In this document: positions 6,661 through 13,648 of the stretch, piece by piece
Layout: the number at the start of each line of letters is the position of its first letter
Position numbering within the stretch: position 1 is the stretch's first letter
NCBI GenBank assembly: GCA_938038825.1
Contig: CALHST010000292.1
Coordinates: forward strand, 1 to 14,482
Direction of reading: 5' to 3'
Source of the DNA: an uncultured Paracoccaceae bacterium
Lineage (GTDB): Bacteria; Pseudomonadota; Alphaproteobacteria; Rhodobacterales; Rhodobacteraceae
Length of the DNA: 14,482 nucleotides
Translations under genes and position numbers: made by a program
Notes under the pieces: model-generated
What the model was told of the DNA's origin: nothing
Seen by the model: the letters and a program-made list of their open reading frames with translations, nothing else
Databases searched by the model: none

Positions 6661-7671
6661 TTATTTCAGGAATTTACCCATGACAGTTGCTGTATCCAGC
6701 ATCCGGTTGGAGAAGCCCCATTCATTGTCATACCACGCCATGACTCGCACCATGTTGCCGCCCAGAACTTTGGTCTGATCGAGTGCCGCGATAGAAGAAT
6801 GTGCATCATGGTTAAAGTCCACGGACACCGTTGGGCGATCCTCAACGGCCAGAATACCTTTGAGCGGACCTTCGGCGGCGGCTGTCAGGGCTGCGTTGAC
6901 CTCTTCTACTGTGGCGTCTTTTTCAAGCTCAACCACCAGATCAACACAGGACACGTTGGGCGTTGGTACGCGCAGCGCTTGGCCTGTGAACTTGCCATCC
7001 AGTTCGGGCAATACCAGCGCCACAGCTTCGGCAGCGCCCGTGGAGGTTGGGATCATCGACAAAGCGGCGGCACGGGCACGGTTCAAATCGGAATGCGCCG
7101 TGTCATGTGTAGGTTGATCCCCGGTATAGGCATGGATCGTATTCATGATGCCGCGACGGATGCCAAAACTGTCGTTCAGAACTTTGGCAACGGGCGTCAG
7201 GCAGTTCGTGGTGCAGCTTGCATTGGACACAACGTTGTCATCCGCAGTCAGGCTGTCTTCGTTCACGCCAAACACAATTGTTTTTGGCTTTGGGCTGCCT
7301 TTGGCAGGGGCCGAGATCAGAACGGCAGAAGAGCCATTTTGCAAATGCGGTTGCACCTTTTCGATGGACGTGAAGATGCCGGTACATTCCAAAACGATGT
7401 CCACATCAGACCAAGGAAGGTCAGCTGGGTTGCGTTCTGCTGTGATGCGGATGGGGCCGGTGCCTGCATCCATCGTGTCGCCATCCAGTATAACGCGGCG
7501 GCCCAATCGGCCATGCACCGAGTCGAATTCCAGCAAATGTGCATTGGTTTTTGGGTCGGCCAAATCGTTGATGGCAACAACTTGAAGGTCGGTGCGGCCC
7601 GATTCCATCAACGCACGTAAAACGTTGCGGCCAATACGGCCAAATCCATTGATAGCAAGTTTCAAAGTCAT
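6661..7671 (-). CDS. gap: Type I glyceraldehyde-3-phosphate dehydrogenase, NAD-type paralogue
   Basis: This encodes 336 residues, standard GAPDH length. It catalyses the reversible oxidation and phosphorylation of glyceraldehyde 3-phosphate to 1,3-bisphosphoglycerate in the cytosol. The Rossmann motif INGFGRIGR is at about residues 7-15. Asp36 in AINDLADP is the residue that normally selects NAD over NADP. The catalytic Cys153 is in NASCTTNC and His180 in TIHAYTGDQP. The ATG at 7671 is preferred over the longer frame from 7725 because GGGAG lies a few bases upstream and the glycine-rich motif then starts at the usual position. It is the downstream member of a two-gap arrangement, with a GTTAGCGCTAAC palindrome 41 bp upstream. 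Confidence 0.96.
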   Translation of the reverse strand: MTLKLAINGFGRIGRNVLRALMESGRTDLQVVAINDLADPKTNAHLLEFDSVHGRLGRRVILDGDTMDAGTGPIRITAERNPADLPWSDVDIVLECTGIFTSIEKVQPHLQNGSSAVLISAPAKGSPKPKTIVFGVNEDSLTADDNVVSNASCTTNCLTPVAKVLNDSFGIRRGIMNTIHAYTGDQPTHDTAHSDLNRARAAALSMIPTSTGAAEAVALVLPELDGKFTGQALRVPTPNVSCVDLVVELEKDATVEEVNAALTAAAEGPLKGILAVEDRPTVSVDFNHDAHSSIAALDQTKVLGGNMVRVMAWYDNEWGFSNRMLDTATVMGKFLK

Positions 7672-7711
7672 AGCGAGCTCCCACCGTGGCTGCGGTTCTT
7701 GAACAAAATTG

Positions 7712-7723
7712 GTTAGCGCTAAC
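7712..7723. promoter_or_regulatory. Perfect 12-bp palindromic operator candidate upstream of gap
   Basis: GTTAGCGCTAAC is a perfect palindrome 41 bp before the gap start. Related copies occur upstream of the second gap gene (9139-9192), which supports a shared regulator. The shape, a CG-centred even palindrome, is typical of LacI-family operators. From memory it resembles the site described for CceR, the alphaproteobacterial central-carbon regulator, but I cannot verify that here. Confidence 0.6.
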
Positions 7724-7824
7724 AAATGGTTTTGGCCCGGGAAGTCAAGCGCTGGTGGGGATTTTGCTGCAGTTATCCTATGCTTATCTGCGAAACTGCG
7801 CGCGTGCTAAGCTGTGCTTGCGGC

Positions 7825-7968
7825 TCAGCGCCAGAACGCGATCCATTCCAGAAACTCGGCGAATTTCTTTAGCAGGAACAGCGTGTAGTCCCAATCATAA
7901 TAGAAGGCGTCCAGACACAGGCCCCCGATGATGAAAACACCCAACGTGATCGCAATAGGGGTATTCAT
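7825..7968 (-). CDS. 47-residue membrane microprotein encoded between the two GAPDH genes
   Basis: A short minus-strand ORF starts at the ATG at 7968 and ends at the TGA at 7825. Its N-terminus reads MNTPIAITLGVFIIGGLCLD, one hydrophobic helix at about residues 4-20. It continues with an aromatic stretch (AFYYDWDYTLFLL) and ends in EFLEWIAFWR. GGAG lies 8 nt upstream of this ATG; an in-frame ATG two codons earlier is too close to that site. The composition and ordered hydrophobic pattern are much more protein-like than chance, and it lies in the same direction between two gap genes. It probably sits in the inner membrane. Function is unknown; a role linked to glycolysis is only positional inference. 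Confidence 0.75.
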   Translation of the reverse strand: MNTPIAITLGVFIIGGLCLDAFYYDWDYTLFLLKKFAEFLEWIAFWR

Positions 7969-7987
7969 GGGCATGGCTCCGAAACGA

Positions 7988-8022
7988 CAACAGCAGGGCT
8001 GTACATGCCAGCCATGCTGTTG
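7988..8022 (-). terminator. Strong hairpin between the second gap gene and the microprotein gene (terminator, attenuator or processing element)
   Basis: CAACAGCA (7988-7995) pairs with TGCTGTTG (8015-8022), and inside it GGCTG (7997-8001) pairs with CAGCC (8009-8013) around a 7-base loop, with one mismatch. On the minus strand it begins 23 bp after the gap stop and is followed by TCGTTTC and then the microprotein ribosome site. The short broken T-run makes full termination uncertain; partial readthrough or mRNA processing fits equally. Confidence 0.6.
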
Positions 8023-8045
8023 CGCTGCAAGTCTTGTGCCGTTCG

Positions 8046-9047
8046 TTAGACCAAAGATCCCATCGCGACGGCCACATCAGCCATCCGAACAGAGAAGCCC
8101 CATTCGTTGTCATACCAAGCCAAAACGCGCACTGTCCGCCCGCCAATCACTTTGGTTTGTTCAGGGGCAAAGATGCAGGAATGTTCGGTGTGATTGAAAT
8201 CAATGCTGACTTTTGGGTCAGGGTCATACGCCAACACGCGGCCCATTTCAGTTTTAGAGGCCGCTAAGATGGCGCCGTTCACCTCTTCCACGGTCACATC
8301 GCGAGACGCTTCGAATGTCAGATCGACAGCGGATACATTTGGTGTTGGAACGCGGATGGCAGACCCGTCCAGTTTGCCCTTGAGCTGTGGCAGCACTTCG
8401 CCCAAGGCTTTGGCTGCCCCGGTGGATGTCGGGATCATCGACATCGCGGCGGCACGGGCACGGTAAAGATCATTGTGGCGCGTGTCATGCGTGGGCTGAT
8501 CACCGGTATAGGCATGAATGGTGGTCATGATCCCACGTTCAATCCCGATCTTTGCATCCAGCACTTTCGCCAGCGGCGCTAAGCAATTGGTGGTGCAGGA
8601 TCCGTTTGAAATCATCTTGTCAGCAGCAGTCAGACCGTCTTCGTTCACGCCAAACACAATTGTTTTGTCGACATTTTTTGCAGGCGCCGAAATCAGAACT
8701 TTCTGTGCGCCACGCTGGAGGTGTGCTTTAGCCTTATGGCCGTCATTGAAGGCACCGGTGCATTCCAGCACTACGTCGCAGCCTTCCCAATCCAGTTCGT
8801 CCAAATTGCGCGTGGACATAACGTTCATGGGGCCGCGCCCCATATCCATCCAAGTGTCACCATGGGTGATGTTCCCGTGATAACGCCCATGCACAGAATC
8901 ATAGCGCATCAAGTGCGCTGCCGTATCCAACGGAGCCGTCGAGTTGATTTTCACCACATCAATGTCATTGCGCCCGGATCCGGCAATATGAGACAGCGTG
9001 CACCGCCCAATTCGGCCAAACCCATTGATACCAACTTTGATCGTCAT
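8046..9047 (-). CDS. gap: Type I glyceraldehyde-3-phosphate dehydrogenase, second paralogue with altered cofactor site
   Basis: This encodes 333 residues of the GAPDH family. INGFGRIGR is at about residues 7-15, the catalytic Cys151 in NGSCTTNC and His178 in TIHAYTGDQP, so the active site is intact. At the position where the neighbouring paralogue has the NAD-selecting Asp36, this one has Ser36 (KINSTAPLD). Loss of that acid is the usual change in NADP-using GAPDHs, so this enzyme may prefer NADP or accept both and may serve gluconeogenesis; that is inference. The ATG at 9047 has AAGGAG 8 nt upstream. The upstream region contains three GTTAGCG-type half sites, and a strong hairpin follows the stop. 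Confidence 0.95.
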   Translation of the reverse strand: MTIKVGINGFGRIGRCTLSHIAGSGRNDIDVVKINSTAPLDTAAHLMRYDSVHGRYHGNITHGDTWMDMGRGPMNVMSTRNLDELDWEGCDVVLECTGAFNDGHKAKAHLQRGAQKVLISAPAKNVDKTIVFGVNEDGLTAADKMISNGSCTTNCLAPLAKVLDAKIGIERGIMTTIHAYTGDQPTHDTRHNDLYRARAAAMSMIPTSTGAAKALGEVLPQLKGKLDGSAIRVPTPNVSAVDLTFEASRDVTVEEVNGAILAASKTEMGRVLAYDPDPKVSIDFNHTEHSCIFAPEQTKVIGGRTVRVLAWYDNEWGFSVRMADVAVAMGSLV

Positions 9048-9138
9048 AGACCGACTCCTTTACGTATGCTCACCCTTGGCGGTTCTATAGACCGGGATTG
9101 TGTTTCAAGAAATGGGCGAAACTGTGAATTTTCAGTAT

Positions 9139-9192
9139 GTTAGCGATAAAATAAAGATCCGGTGAACGGGTTGCGCTAACGGCGGCGCTAAC
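9139..9192. promoter_or_regulatory. Cluster of GTTAGCG-type operator half sites upstream of the second gap gene
   Basis: Three imperfect copies of the GTTAGCGCTAAC palindrome are seen: 9139-9150 (GTTAGCGATAAA, 10 of 12 bases match), 9169-9180 (GGTTGCGCTAAC, 10 of 12) and 9181-9192 (GGCGGCGCTAAC, 9 of 12). The last two are direct repeats 12 bp apart. They lie 92-145 bp upstream of gap on the minus strand and 76-129 bp upstream of the DUF808 gene on the plus strand, so either gene could be controlled. Confidence 0.5.
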
Positions 9193-9267
9193 AGGATGAT
9201 GCAAAGTGTTTTGAATGTTGCGCGAAACCGTTAGGTTGACGCAAGAAACCGAAAAAGGGGCAGAGAC

Positions 9268-10233
9268 ATGAGCGGATTGCTGGCATTGCTGGACGATGTG
9301 GCGGGAATCGCCAAAGTCGCGGCGGCATCGGTGGATGACGTCATCGGACAGGCAGCCAAGGCAGGGGCCAAAGCGGCGGGTGCGGTGATCGACGACGCGG
9401 CTGTGACCCCGAAATACGTGCAGGGCTTTTCAGCAGATCGCGAGCTGCCGATTATCTGGCGGATTGCGAAGGGATCCCTGTTCAACAAGTTGGTGATCTT
9501 GCTGCCCATTGGGTTGTTATTGGCCAATTTCGCACCGTTCCTGATTGCGCCTTTGCTGATGATCGGGGGGGCCTACCTGTGCTTCGAGGGGGCCGAAAAA
9601 ATTGCCCATGCGATGGGCTGGGGTGGCCATGGGCACGACGATTACCCCGGCAAAGACAACACGATAGAAGATCCAGCCCACCTAGAAGAAGAAAAGGCCA
9701 AAGGCGCGATTAAGACGGATTTTATTCTTTCTGCTGAGATCATGACCATTTCACTTGCCGCCATCCCAACAAGCAATTTCTGGATGGAGGCCGCGACTCT
9801 TGCGACCGTTGCAGTGATGATCACGCTCGCAGTGTATGGCTCGGTCGCGGTGATCGTGAAGATGGACGATATCGGTCTGGCTATGGCGCGCGGACGTTTG
9901 GGACTGACCCGCGCTTTGGGGCGTGGCATTGTCAGTTTTATGCCGAAATTCATGTGGTTCCTGACCGTTGTTGGCACCGCAGCGATGTTGTGGGTGGGCG
10001 GCGAGATTATCGTGCACGGCGCGGCACAGCTTGGCTGGCACACGCCCGAAGACGTGATCTATAGCGCGGCCAAAGGTGTGAGTGGCGCGTTGTCCGACGG
10101 CAGTGGCTTCCTGAAGTGGCTGACCAAAGCGGGTCTCAACGGCATTCTTGGTGTGGCACTTGGTTTGCTGTTGATCCCGGTTGGCGAAAAGATCATCACC
10201 CCATTGTGGCGCGGGGTTTTTGCGCGAGGGTAA
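9268..10233 (+). CDS. DUF808 (YedI-like) family inner-membrane protein
   Basis: This encodes 321 residues resembling the DUF808 family. The N-terminus MSGLLALLDDVAGIAKVAAASVDD and the block TPKYVQGFSADRELPIIWRIAKGS (about 47-70), just before the first membrane segment, are characteristic. Hydrophobic segments occur at about 74-105, 170-198, 229-253 and 290-310. A charged, His-rich loop (GGHGHDDYPGKDN) lies at about 118-130. The protein is predicted to be a multipass inner-membrane protein; the family has no established biochemical role. The ATG at 9268 follows AGGGGCAGAGAC. It is divergent from the second gap gene and shares its 220-bp intergenic region. Confidence 0.88.
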   Translation: MSGLLALLDDVAGIAKVAAASVDDVIGQAAKAGAKAAGAVIDDAAVTPKYVQGFSADRELPIIWRIAKGSLFNKLVILLPIGLLLANFAPFLIAPLLMIGGAYLCFEGAEKIAHAMGWGGHGHDDYPGKDNTIEDPAHLEEEKAKGAIKTDFILSAEIMTISLAAIPTSNFWMEAATLATVAVMITLAVYGSVAVIVKMDDIGLAMARGRLGLTRALGRGIVSFMPKFMWFLTVVGTAAMLWVGGEIIVHGAAQLGWHTPEDVIYSAAKGVSGALSDGSGFLKWLTKAGLNGILGVALGLLLIPVGEKIITPLWRGVFARG

Positions 10234-10686
10234 TAGTGCGTGCCGCACGGTTCAGAACATGCCGACGAATTGCCTTATTAACAATGGAATTGAAGCGCCT
10301 TATACGGGCTGTTAGCTTTCGGTATTGCGCCGGTGCGACACGAGGAAACGGGTTCAGTTAACGCACCGTGCGTTTTAATGGGCAGATTTCCTGACAGGCC
10401 AATGGCTGATGTGCGGGACAAAACCGACCTTGGGTCTCAGTCCTTCGCTGACGCAGCATCCTTTCGCGCTCACGATGAAAATATCGCTCCAACTCACTGT
10501 ATGTCGTCAAACCCGTCATTGACGGAGGCCGACTTCTTCGGATCCAACAGCGCAATTTCGCTCATCAGTTTCGCGAAAACGGACTGTCGCACCCATAGGT
10601 TTCATATAAGTGCTTATTGCGGACATGGAGGGCCGTGTAGATTTGGAACCTAGCACGCCCCGCCGATCTATTTTTAAAGTGAAGCG
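10234..10686. other. 453-bp stretch without a convincing gene
   Basis: This stretch lies between the DUF808 gene and the RTX gene. Just after the DUF808 stop is a small GTGCG-TGC-CGCAC hairpin (10236-10248) with no T-tail. On the minus strand two short overlapping frames look weakly protein-like: one ends in KLMSEIALLDPKKSASVND (about 10520-10580) and the other has YSELERYFHRERERMLRQR (about 10440-10500). They are in different frames, which could mean the remnant of a decayed gene or chance. I could not recognise a family, an RNA gene or a promoter. Confidence 0.5.
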
Positions 10687-12301
10687 TTAACTGAGAATTA
10701 CGTCAGACGTGTCCAGGCTCGCTGAGAAGAAATTCTCTATAAACAGAACATCTCCATCACCAAAATTGAACCGAAGACCCGATTCGGTATCAGACGCCAA
10801 ACTAAGAACTTCAGTAGAAAAGTCGATAAATCCAAACCCAGACAGGTCGATTTTGTCTAAGCCGTCCTCAAAGTCCTTCACTCGGTCGAAACCACCGCCC
10901 CCGCTTGCAGCGTTCACAAAGATAAATGTATCCGCGAATCCATCGCCTGTACCGCTGCTTAACCCGCCAGAGAGTGCATCGTCTCCGGTACCACCAAACA
11001 CAGTGTCATTTCCATTCTCACCAAACAGGAAGTCATCGCCCGCGCCCGCGTCAAGAAAATCATTCCCCCCACCGCCACGTACATCATCCTGTCCATCATC
11101 CCCGAACAAGGAGTCGTGACCCAAATTGCCTCGAACTTCGTCATCTCCGGCGCCGCCATGAACCGTATCTGCGTCCCGTCCCCCATAAAGGAAGTCCCGT
11201 CCCTCGCCGCCATACAATTGATCATTCCCGTTCAATCCGAATAGAAAATCAGAGCCTTCATCACCGTGCATAATGTCAACGTGAATGCCGCCGCGGATTT
11301 CATCATCTCCAGCACCACCGTAAAAATGTCGTTGCCATCCTTCCCCTTTATTATGTCGTTCCCTGCGCCACCTTCCAAACGATTGTCATTCTCGTCACCG
11401 ATAAGCCTATCATCACTATTTGATCCAATGAGGTTTTCAATTTCAGACAATGCGTCAACGCCGGAAATCGTCGTTGCTTGTCCCGAATTCAAATACGCTT
11501 CAACTCCATGTGACGCGGAGCTGTAGTCGAGAGTGTCTACTCCAGATCCACCAATATAGTGGTCGCTTCCATCACCGGAGAGGAATGTGTCGGCACCATC
11601 TCCGCCATCAATTGTGTCGTCTCCCCAACCGCCTACGATGAAATCATTTCCGTCACCCCCGGTAACGTTATCGTTCCCACCGCCCGCAATGATTGTATCT
11701 TCGCCACCGTCAGCGACAATAACATCATCTCCGTCGTGGGTTTGAATCGTTTTGTCAGCTGATGTGCCGTTGATGATGTTGTCGGTCAAATCCCCAAATA
11801 GCGGAGTAACACCCTCTGAGAGAATTTCAAAGAGGCCGAAAAGGTCGAGGAAAATTACGTTAATATTTGATGCGCTTTCCTCATGAGACAAATGATCAAC
11901 GAGAATGGTGTTTACAACAGAATCGATTACTGATGGAGACCAATCTGTGGTGGCGTCGTAAAGGTCATAGAAGTCGCTCAACACACCCGATATTGCGGTA
12001 TTCATTATCGTAACTGCGCCGTTAATGCCATCGGTTGGGTCAGCGGACGCTCTACCGTAGTAAGCATCCCACATGACGGATGCATTTACATAAGTTATTT
12101 CATCGACATTTTCGTCAATTAGATAGTCAGTTATCATGTCGCGCAGCATACGTTCGTATCCCACGTCGGTCAAAATTGGTGCTTGGACAAAGTTGTCTTG
12201 AACAACGTAGTTAGATACGTCGATACTTGTGTTTGCTTCTAGCTAGTCGTACGTGTAAAATTGCGGGCCTAAGTTTATTCGCAAGCCAAGCTCGTGAGCA
12301 T
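10687..12301 (-). pseudogene. RTX calcium-binding repeat protein gene, frameshifted and truncated by an IS element
   Basis: The two reading frames on the minus strand, 12173..11232 and 11271..10687, belong to one gene. Both are full of glycine- and aspartate-rich nonapeptides of the form GGxGxDxLx (for example GGGGNDFLDAGAGDDFLFG), which bind calcium in type I secreted proteins. The C-terminal part (DTFIFVNAASGGGGFDRVKDF and the tail DTSDVILS) is the serralysin-type end used for secretion. The frames join at an A-run at 11322-11326 (five T on the coding strand): one more T would restore GNDIFYGGAGDDEIRGG. Upstream the frame stays open past 12173 with plausible protein sequence, meets a TAG at 12245-12243, and continues open to the IS edge at 12301. 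No ATG with a ribosome site is found at the 5' side. The N-terminal region (about 130 residues) is not recognised. Alternatively the TAG ends another gene. Confidence 0.8.
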
Positions 12302-12316
12302 TGACCTGCCCCCCGA
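12302..12316 (+). repeat. Left terminal inverted repeat of the IS407-group element
   Basis: TGACCTGCCCCCCGA is identical to the reverse complement of 13540-13554. Similarity fades after this point (AACTTCC against GGCTCCC). Confidence 0.9.
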
Positions 12317-12368
12317 AACTTCCGTCGTTCTGATGTAGTGTTTGCTCAAATTTTCGAAGGAGCAAACA

Positions 12369-12632
12369 ATGCGAAAAAGCCGTTTCACTGAGGCGCAGAT
12401 CATCGGGATGATCAAGGAACAGGAAGCCGGAATGCCGACGGTCGAGGTGTGCCGCAAGCATGGCCTGAGCCAAGGCACATTCTACAAGTTCAAATCCAAG
12501 TATGGCGGTATGGAGGTTTCTGACGCCGCCAAGTTGAGGGCGCTGGAAGACGAGAATGCCAAGCTCAAACGCCTGCTGGCGGACAGCATGCTGGACAACG
12601 TAGTTCTGAAGGACTTGCTGGGAAAGAACTGA
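12369..12632 (+). CDS. IS3-family transposase OrfA (helix-turn-helix subunit)
   Basis: This encodes 87 residues. The ATG at 12369 has AAGGAG (12357-12362) 6 nt upstream; the frame is open from 12342 but without such a site. MRKSRFTEAQIIGMIKEQEA is the typical OrfA start of the IS407 group. The DNA-binding helix-turn-helix is at about residues 11-42 (VCRKHGLSQGTFYKFKSKYGG). A leucine-heptad coiled coil follows at about 52-85 (LRALEDENAKLKRLLADSML), used for multimerisation with the fused OrfAB product. The gene ends just after the GGGAAAG slippery site, so it makes OrfA alone or, by frameshifting, the OrfAB transposase. Confidence 0.95.
   Translation: MRKSRFTEAQIIGMIKEQEAGMPTVEVCRKHGLSQGTFYKFKSKYGGMEVSDAAKLRALEDENAKLKRLLADSMLDNVVLKDLLGKN
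12620..12626 (+). other. Programmed -1 frameshift heptamer GGGAAAG
   Basis: In the OrfA frame the bases read G GGA AAG, a classic X XXY YYZ slippery heptamer, four bases before the OrfA stop. Slipping back one base gives GGG AAA G and leads directly into the OrfB frame (GAA CTG ACG ACG). This is how IS3-family elements make OrfAB. Confidence 0.75.
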
Positions 12633-12670
12633 CGACGCCAAGCGAACGGCGGAATGCGGCGCTCAGGGCG

Positions 12671-13528
12671 ATGCGGGATCATGACATCTCGCAACGTCGG
12701 GCCTGCAAGCTCGTTGGTGTCGATTCTAAAACCGTCCGGCGCGAACGCCCGCTGGATAATCCTGAGATACGCAATGAGATGAAGGCCGTCGCAGCCAAGC
12801 GCCGCCGGTTTGGCTATCGGCGGATCGGCGTGATGCTCGAACGCCAGGGGATGATCATGAACCACAAGAAGCTCTATCGGCTGTACACTGAGGAGAAGCT
12901 GGGCGTCAGGCGACGACGGGGCCGCAAACGGGCGCGGGGATCGCGGACACCGATGCCAGTGGCTCTGAGGCCAGGTGAACGCTGGTCGCTGGACTTCCTG
13001 TCCGACACGTTCGGGGCCTCACGCAGGTTCCGCATCCTGGCGGTGAACGATGACTGCTGCCGCGAGAACCTGTGTCTGATGGCCGATACCAGCATCTCGG
13101 GAGCACGGGTTGCGCGGGAACTGGATGCGCTTGTCAGGGTCTATGGCAGACCGGCCAGCATTGTCAGCGACAATGGGACCGAGTTCACTAGTCGGGCAAT
13201 CCTGAAATGGGCCAACGATCACGGCGTCGACTGGCATTACATCGACCCGGGCAAGCCACAGCAGAACGCATTCATCGAAAGTTTCAACGGCAGCCTGCGC
13301 GACGAGCTCCTAAACGAGGAGATGTTCGATAGCCTGGAGGATGCAAGGCGCAAGCTGGCGCTCTGGCGCTACGACTACAACAACGTCAGGCCGCATTCAT
13401 CGCTCGGCAACCAAACACCCGCACAAGCGCGCCGGACACTTGAGCAATTTGAGGGCCCCGCGCCCGGCGCGCTTGCGCAAAACAACGACGAAGAATATGA
13501 AAACCAGACCCGCAGACTCTCGTTATGA
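12671..13528 (+). CDS. IS3-family transposase OrfB (DDE integrase catalytic subunit)
   Basis: This encodes 285 residues counted from the first ATG. The frame is open back to the slippery site at 12620, so the natural product is probably the OrfAB fusion rather than a separately started protein, and no good ribosome site precedes 12671. An N-terminal HTH_21-like region (RRFGYRRIGVML, about 45-56) is followed by the retroviral-integrase-like core. The catalytic triad is visible as Asp108 (WSLDF), Asp167 (VSDNGTEF) and Glu203 (FIESFNGSLRDE), with 35 residues between the second Asp and Glu as required. The downstream YNNVRPHSSLGNQTP motif is also present. No internal stop or frameshift is seen, so it looks functional. 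Confidence 0.95.
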   Translation: MRDHDISQRRACKLVGVDSKTVRRERPLDNPEIRNEMKAVAAKRRRFGYRRIGVMLERQGMIMNHKKLYRLYTEEKLGVRRRRGRKRARGSRTPMPVALRPGERWSLDFLSDTFGASRRFRILAVNDDCCRENLCLMADTSISGARVARELDALVRVYGRPASIVSDNGTEFTSRAILKWANDHGVDWHYIDPGKPQQNAFIESFNGSLRDELLNEEMFDSLEDARRKLALWRYDYNNVRPHSSLGNQTPAQARRTLEQFEGPAPGALAQNNDEEYENQTRRLSL

Positions 13529-13539
13529 ATGAGGGAGCC

Positions 13540-13554
13540 TCGGGGGGCAGGTCA
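13540..13554 (-). repeat. Right terminal inverted repeat of the IS407-group element
   Basis: TCGGGGGGCAGGTCA is the exact reverse complement of the left end at 12302-12316. It begins 12 bp after the OrfB stop. Confidence 0.9.
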
Positions 13555-13648
13555 GGCCACCCGGGTTCTTAGCCGCATCGCTCACCATTGCGCCAAAACC
13601 TAAAATGTCGATGAAAACTACAAACCGCTCTTCAAATATATCGCTCAA
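13555..13648 (-). pseudogene. 5' fragment of a gene whose product has a FIDILGF motif, cut by the IS
   Basis: A TTG start at 13648 is preceded by AGGAG at 9 nt. The frame reads MSDIFEERFVVFIDILGFGA then MVSDAAKNPGG before running into the IS end, so only 31 codons remain. An opening aromatic beta strand followed by FIDILGF is found at the start of a group of bacterial proteins resembling class III nucleotide-cyclase catalytic domains, most without a known function. With only one motif the assignment is tentative. The rest of the gene is either lost or, if the IS simply jumped in, represented by the short frame AHELGLRINLGPQFYTYD at 12246-12299. The absent target duplication argues against the latter. 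Confidence 0.6.

Larger units (their letters stand above)
12302..13554 (+). mobile_element. IS3-family insertion sequence, IS407 group, complete
   Basis: The 1253-bp element starts TGACCTGCCCCCCGA and ends with its exact reverse complement, the terminal sequence typical of the IS407 group. Inside are OrfA and OrfB with a -1 frameshift site between them and an intact DDE transposase core, so it may still be mobile. The 4-bp flanks, GCAT on the left and GGCC on the right, do not match, so the target duplication expected for this group is missing. Confidence 0.93.

Noticed and set aside
6799..7620. 273-codon plus-strand frame opposite gap
   Set aside because: It is an antisense shadow of a conserved GAPDH gene; composition is unlike a real protein and no start site supports it.
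7895..8146. 83-codon minus-strand frame between the gap genes
   Set aside because: It overlaps the end of the second gap gene and the better-supported 47-codon microprotein gene in a different frame.
10333..10653. 106-codon plus-strand frame before the RTX gene
   Set aside because: It has no ribosome site, no motif and scattered Cys/His content; treated as noncoding or remnant DNA.
10690..11760. Repetitive DNA resembling a tandem array or CRISPR
   Set aside because: The periodicity comes from 9-residue (27-bp) RTX protein repeats on the minus strand; units vary and there are no spacers.
12243..12641. 132-codon minus-strand frame across the IS left end
   Set aside because: Most of it is antisense to OrfA. 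Only the last 18 codons outside the IS may be meaningful, and these are discussed with the RTX gene.
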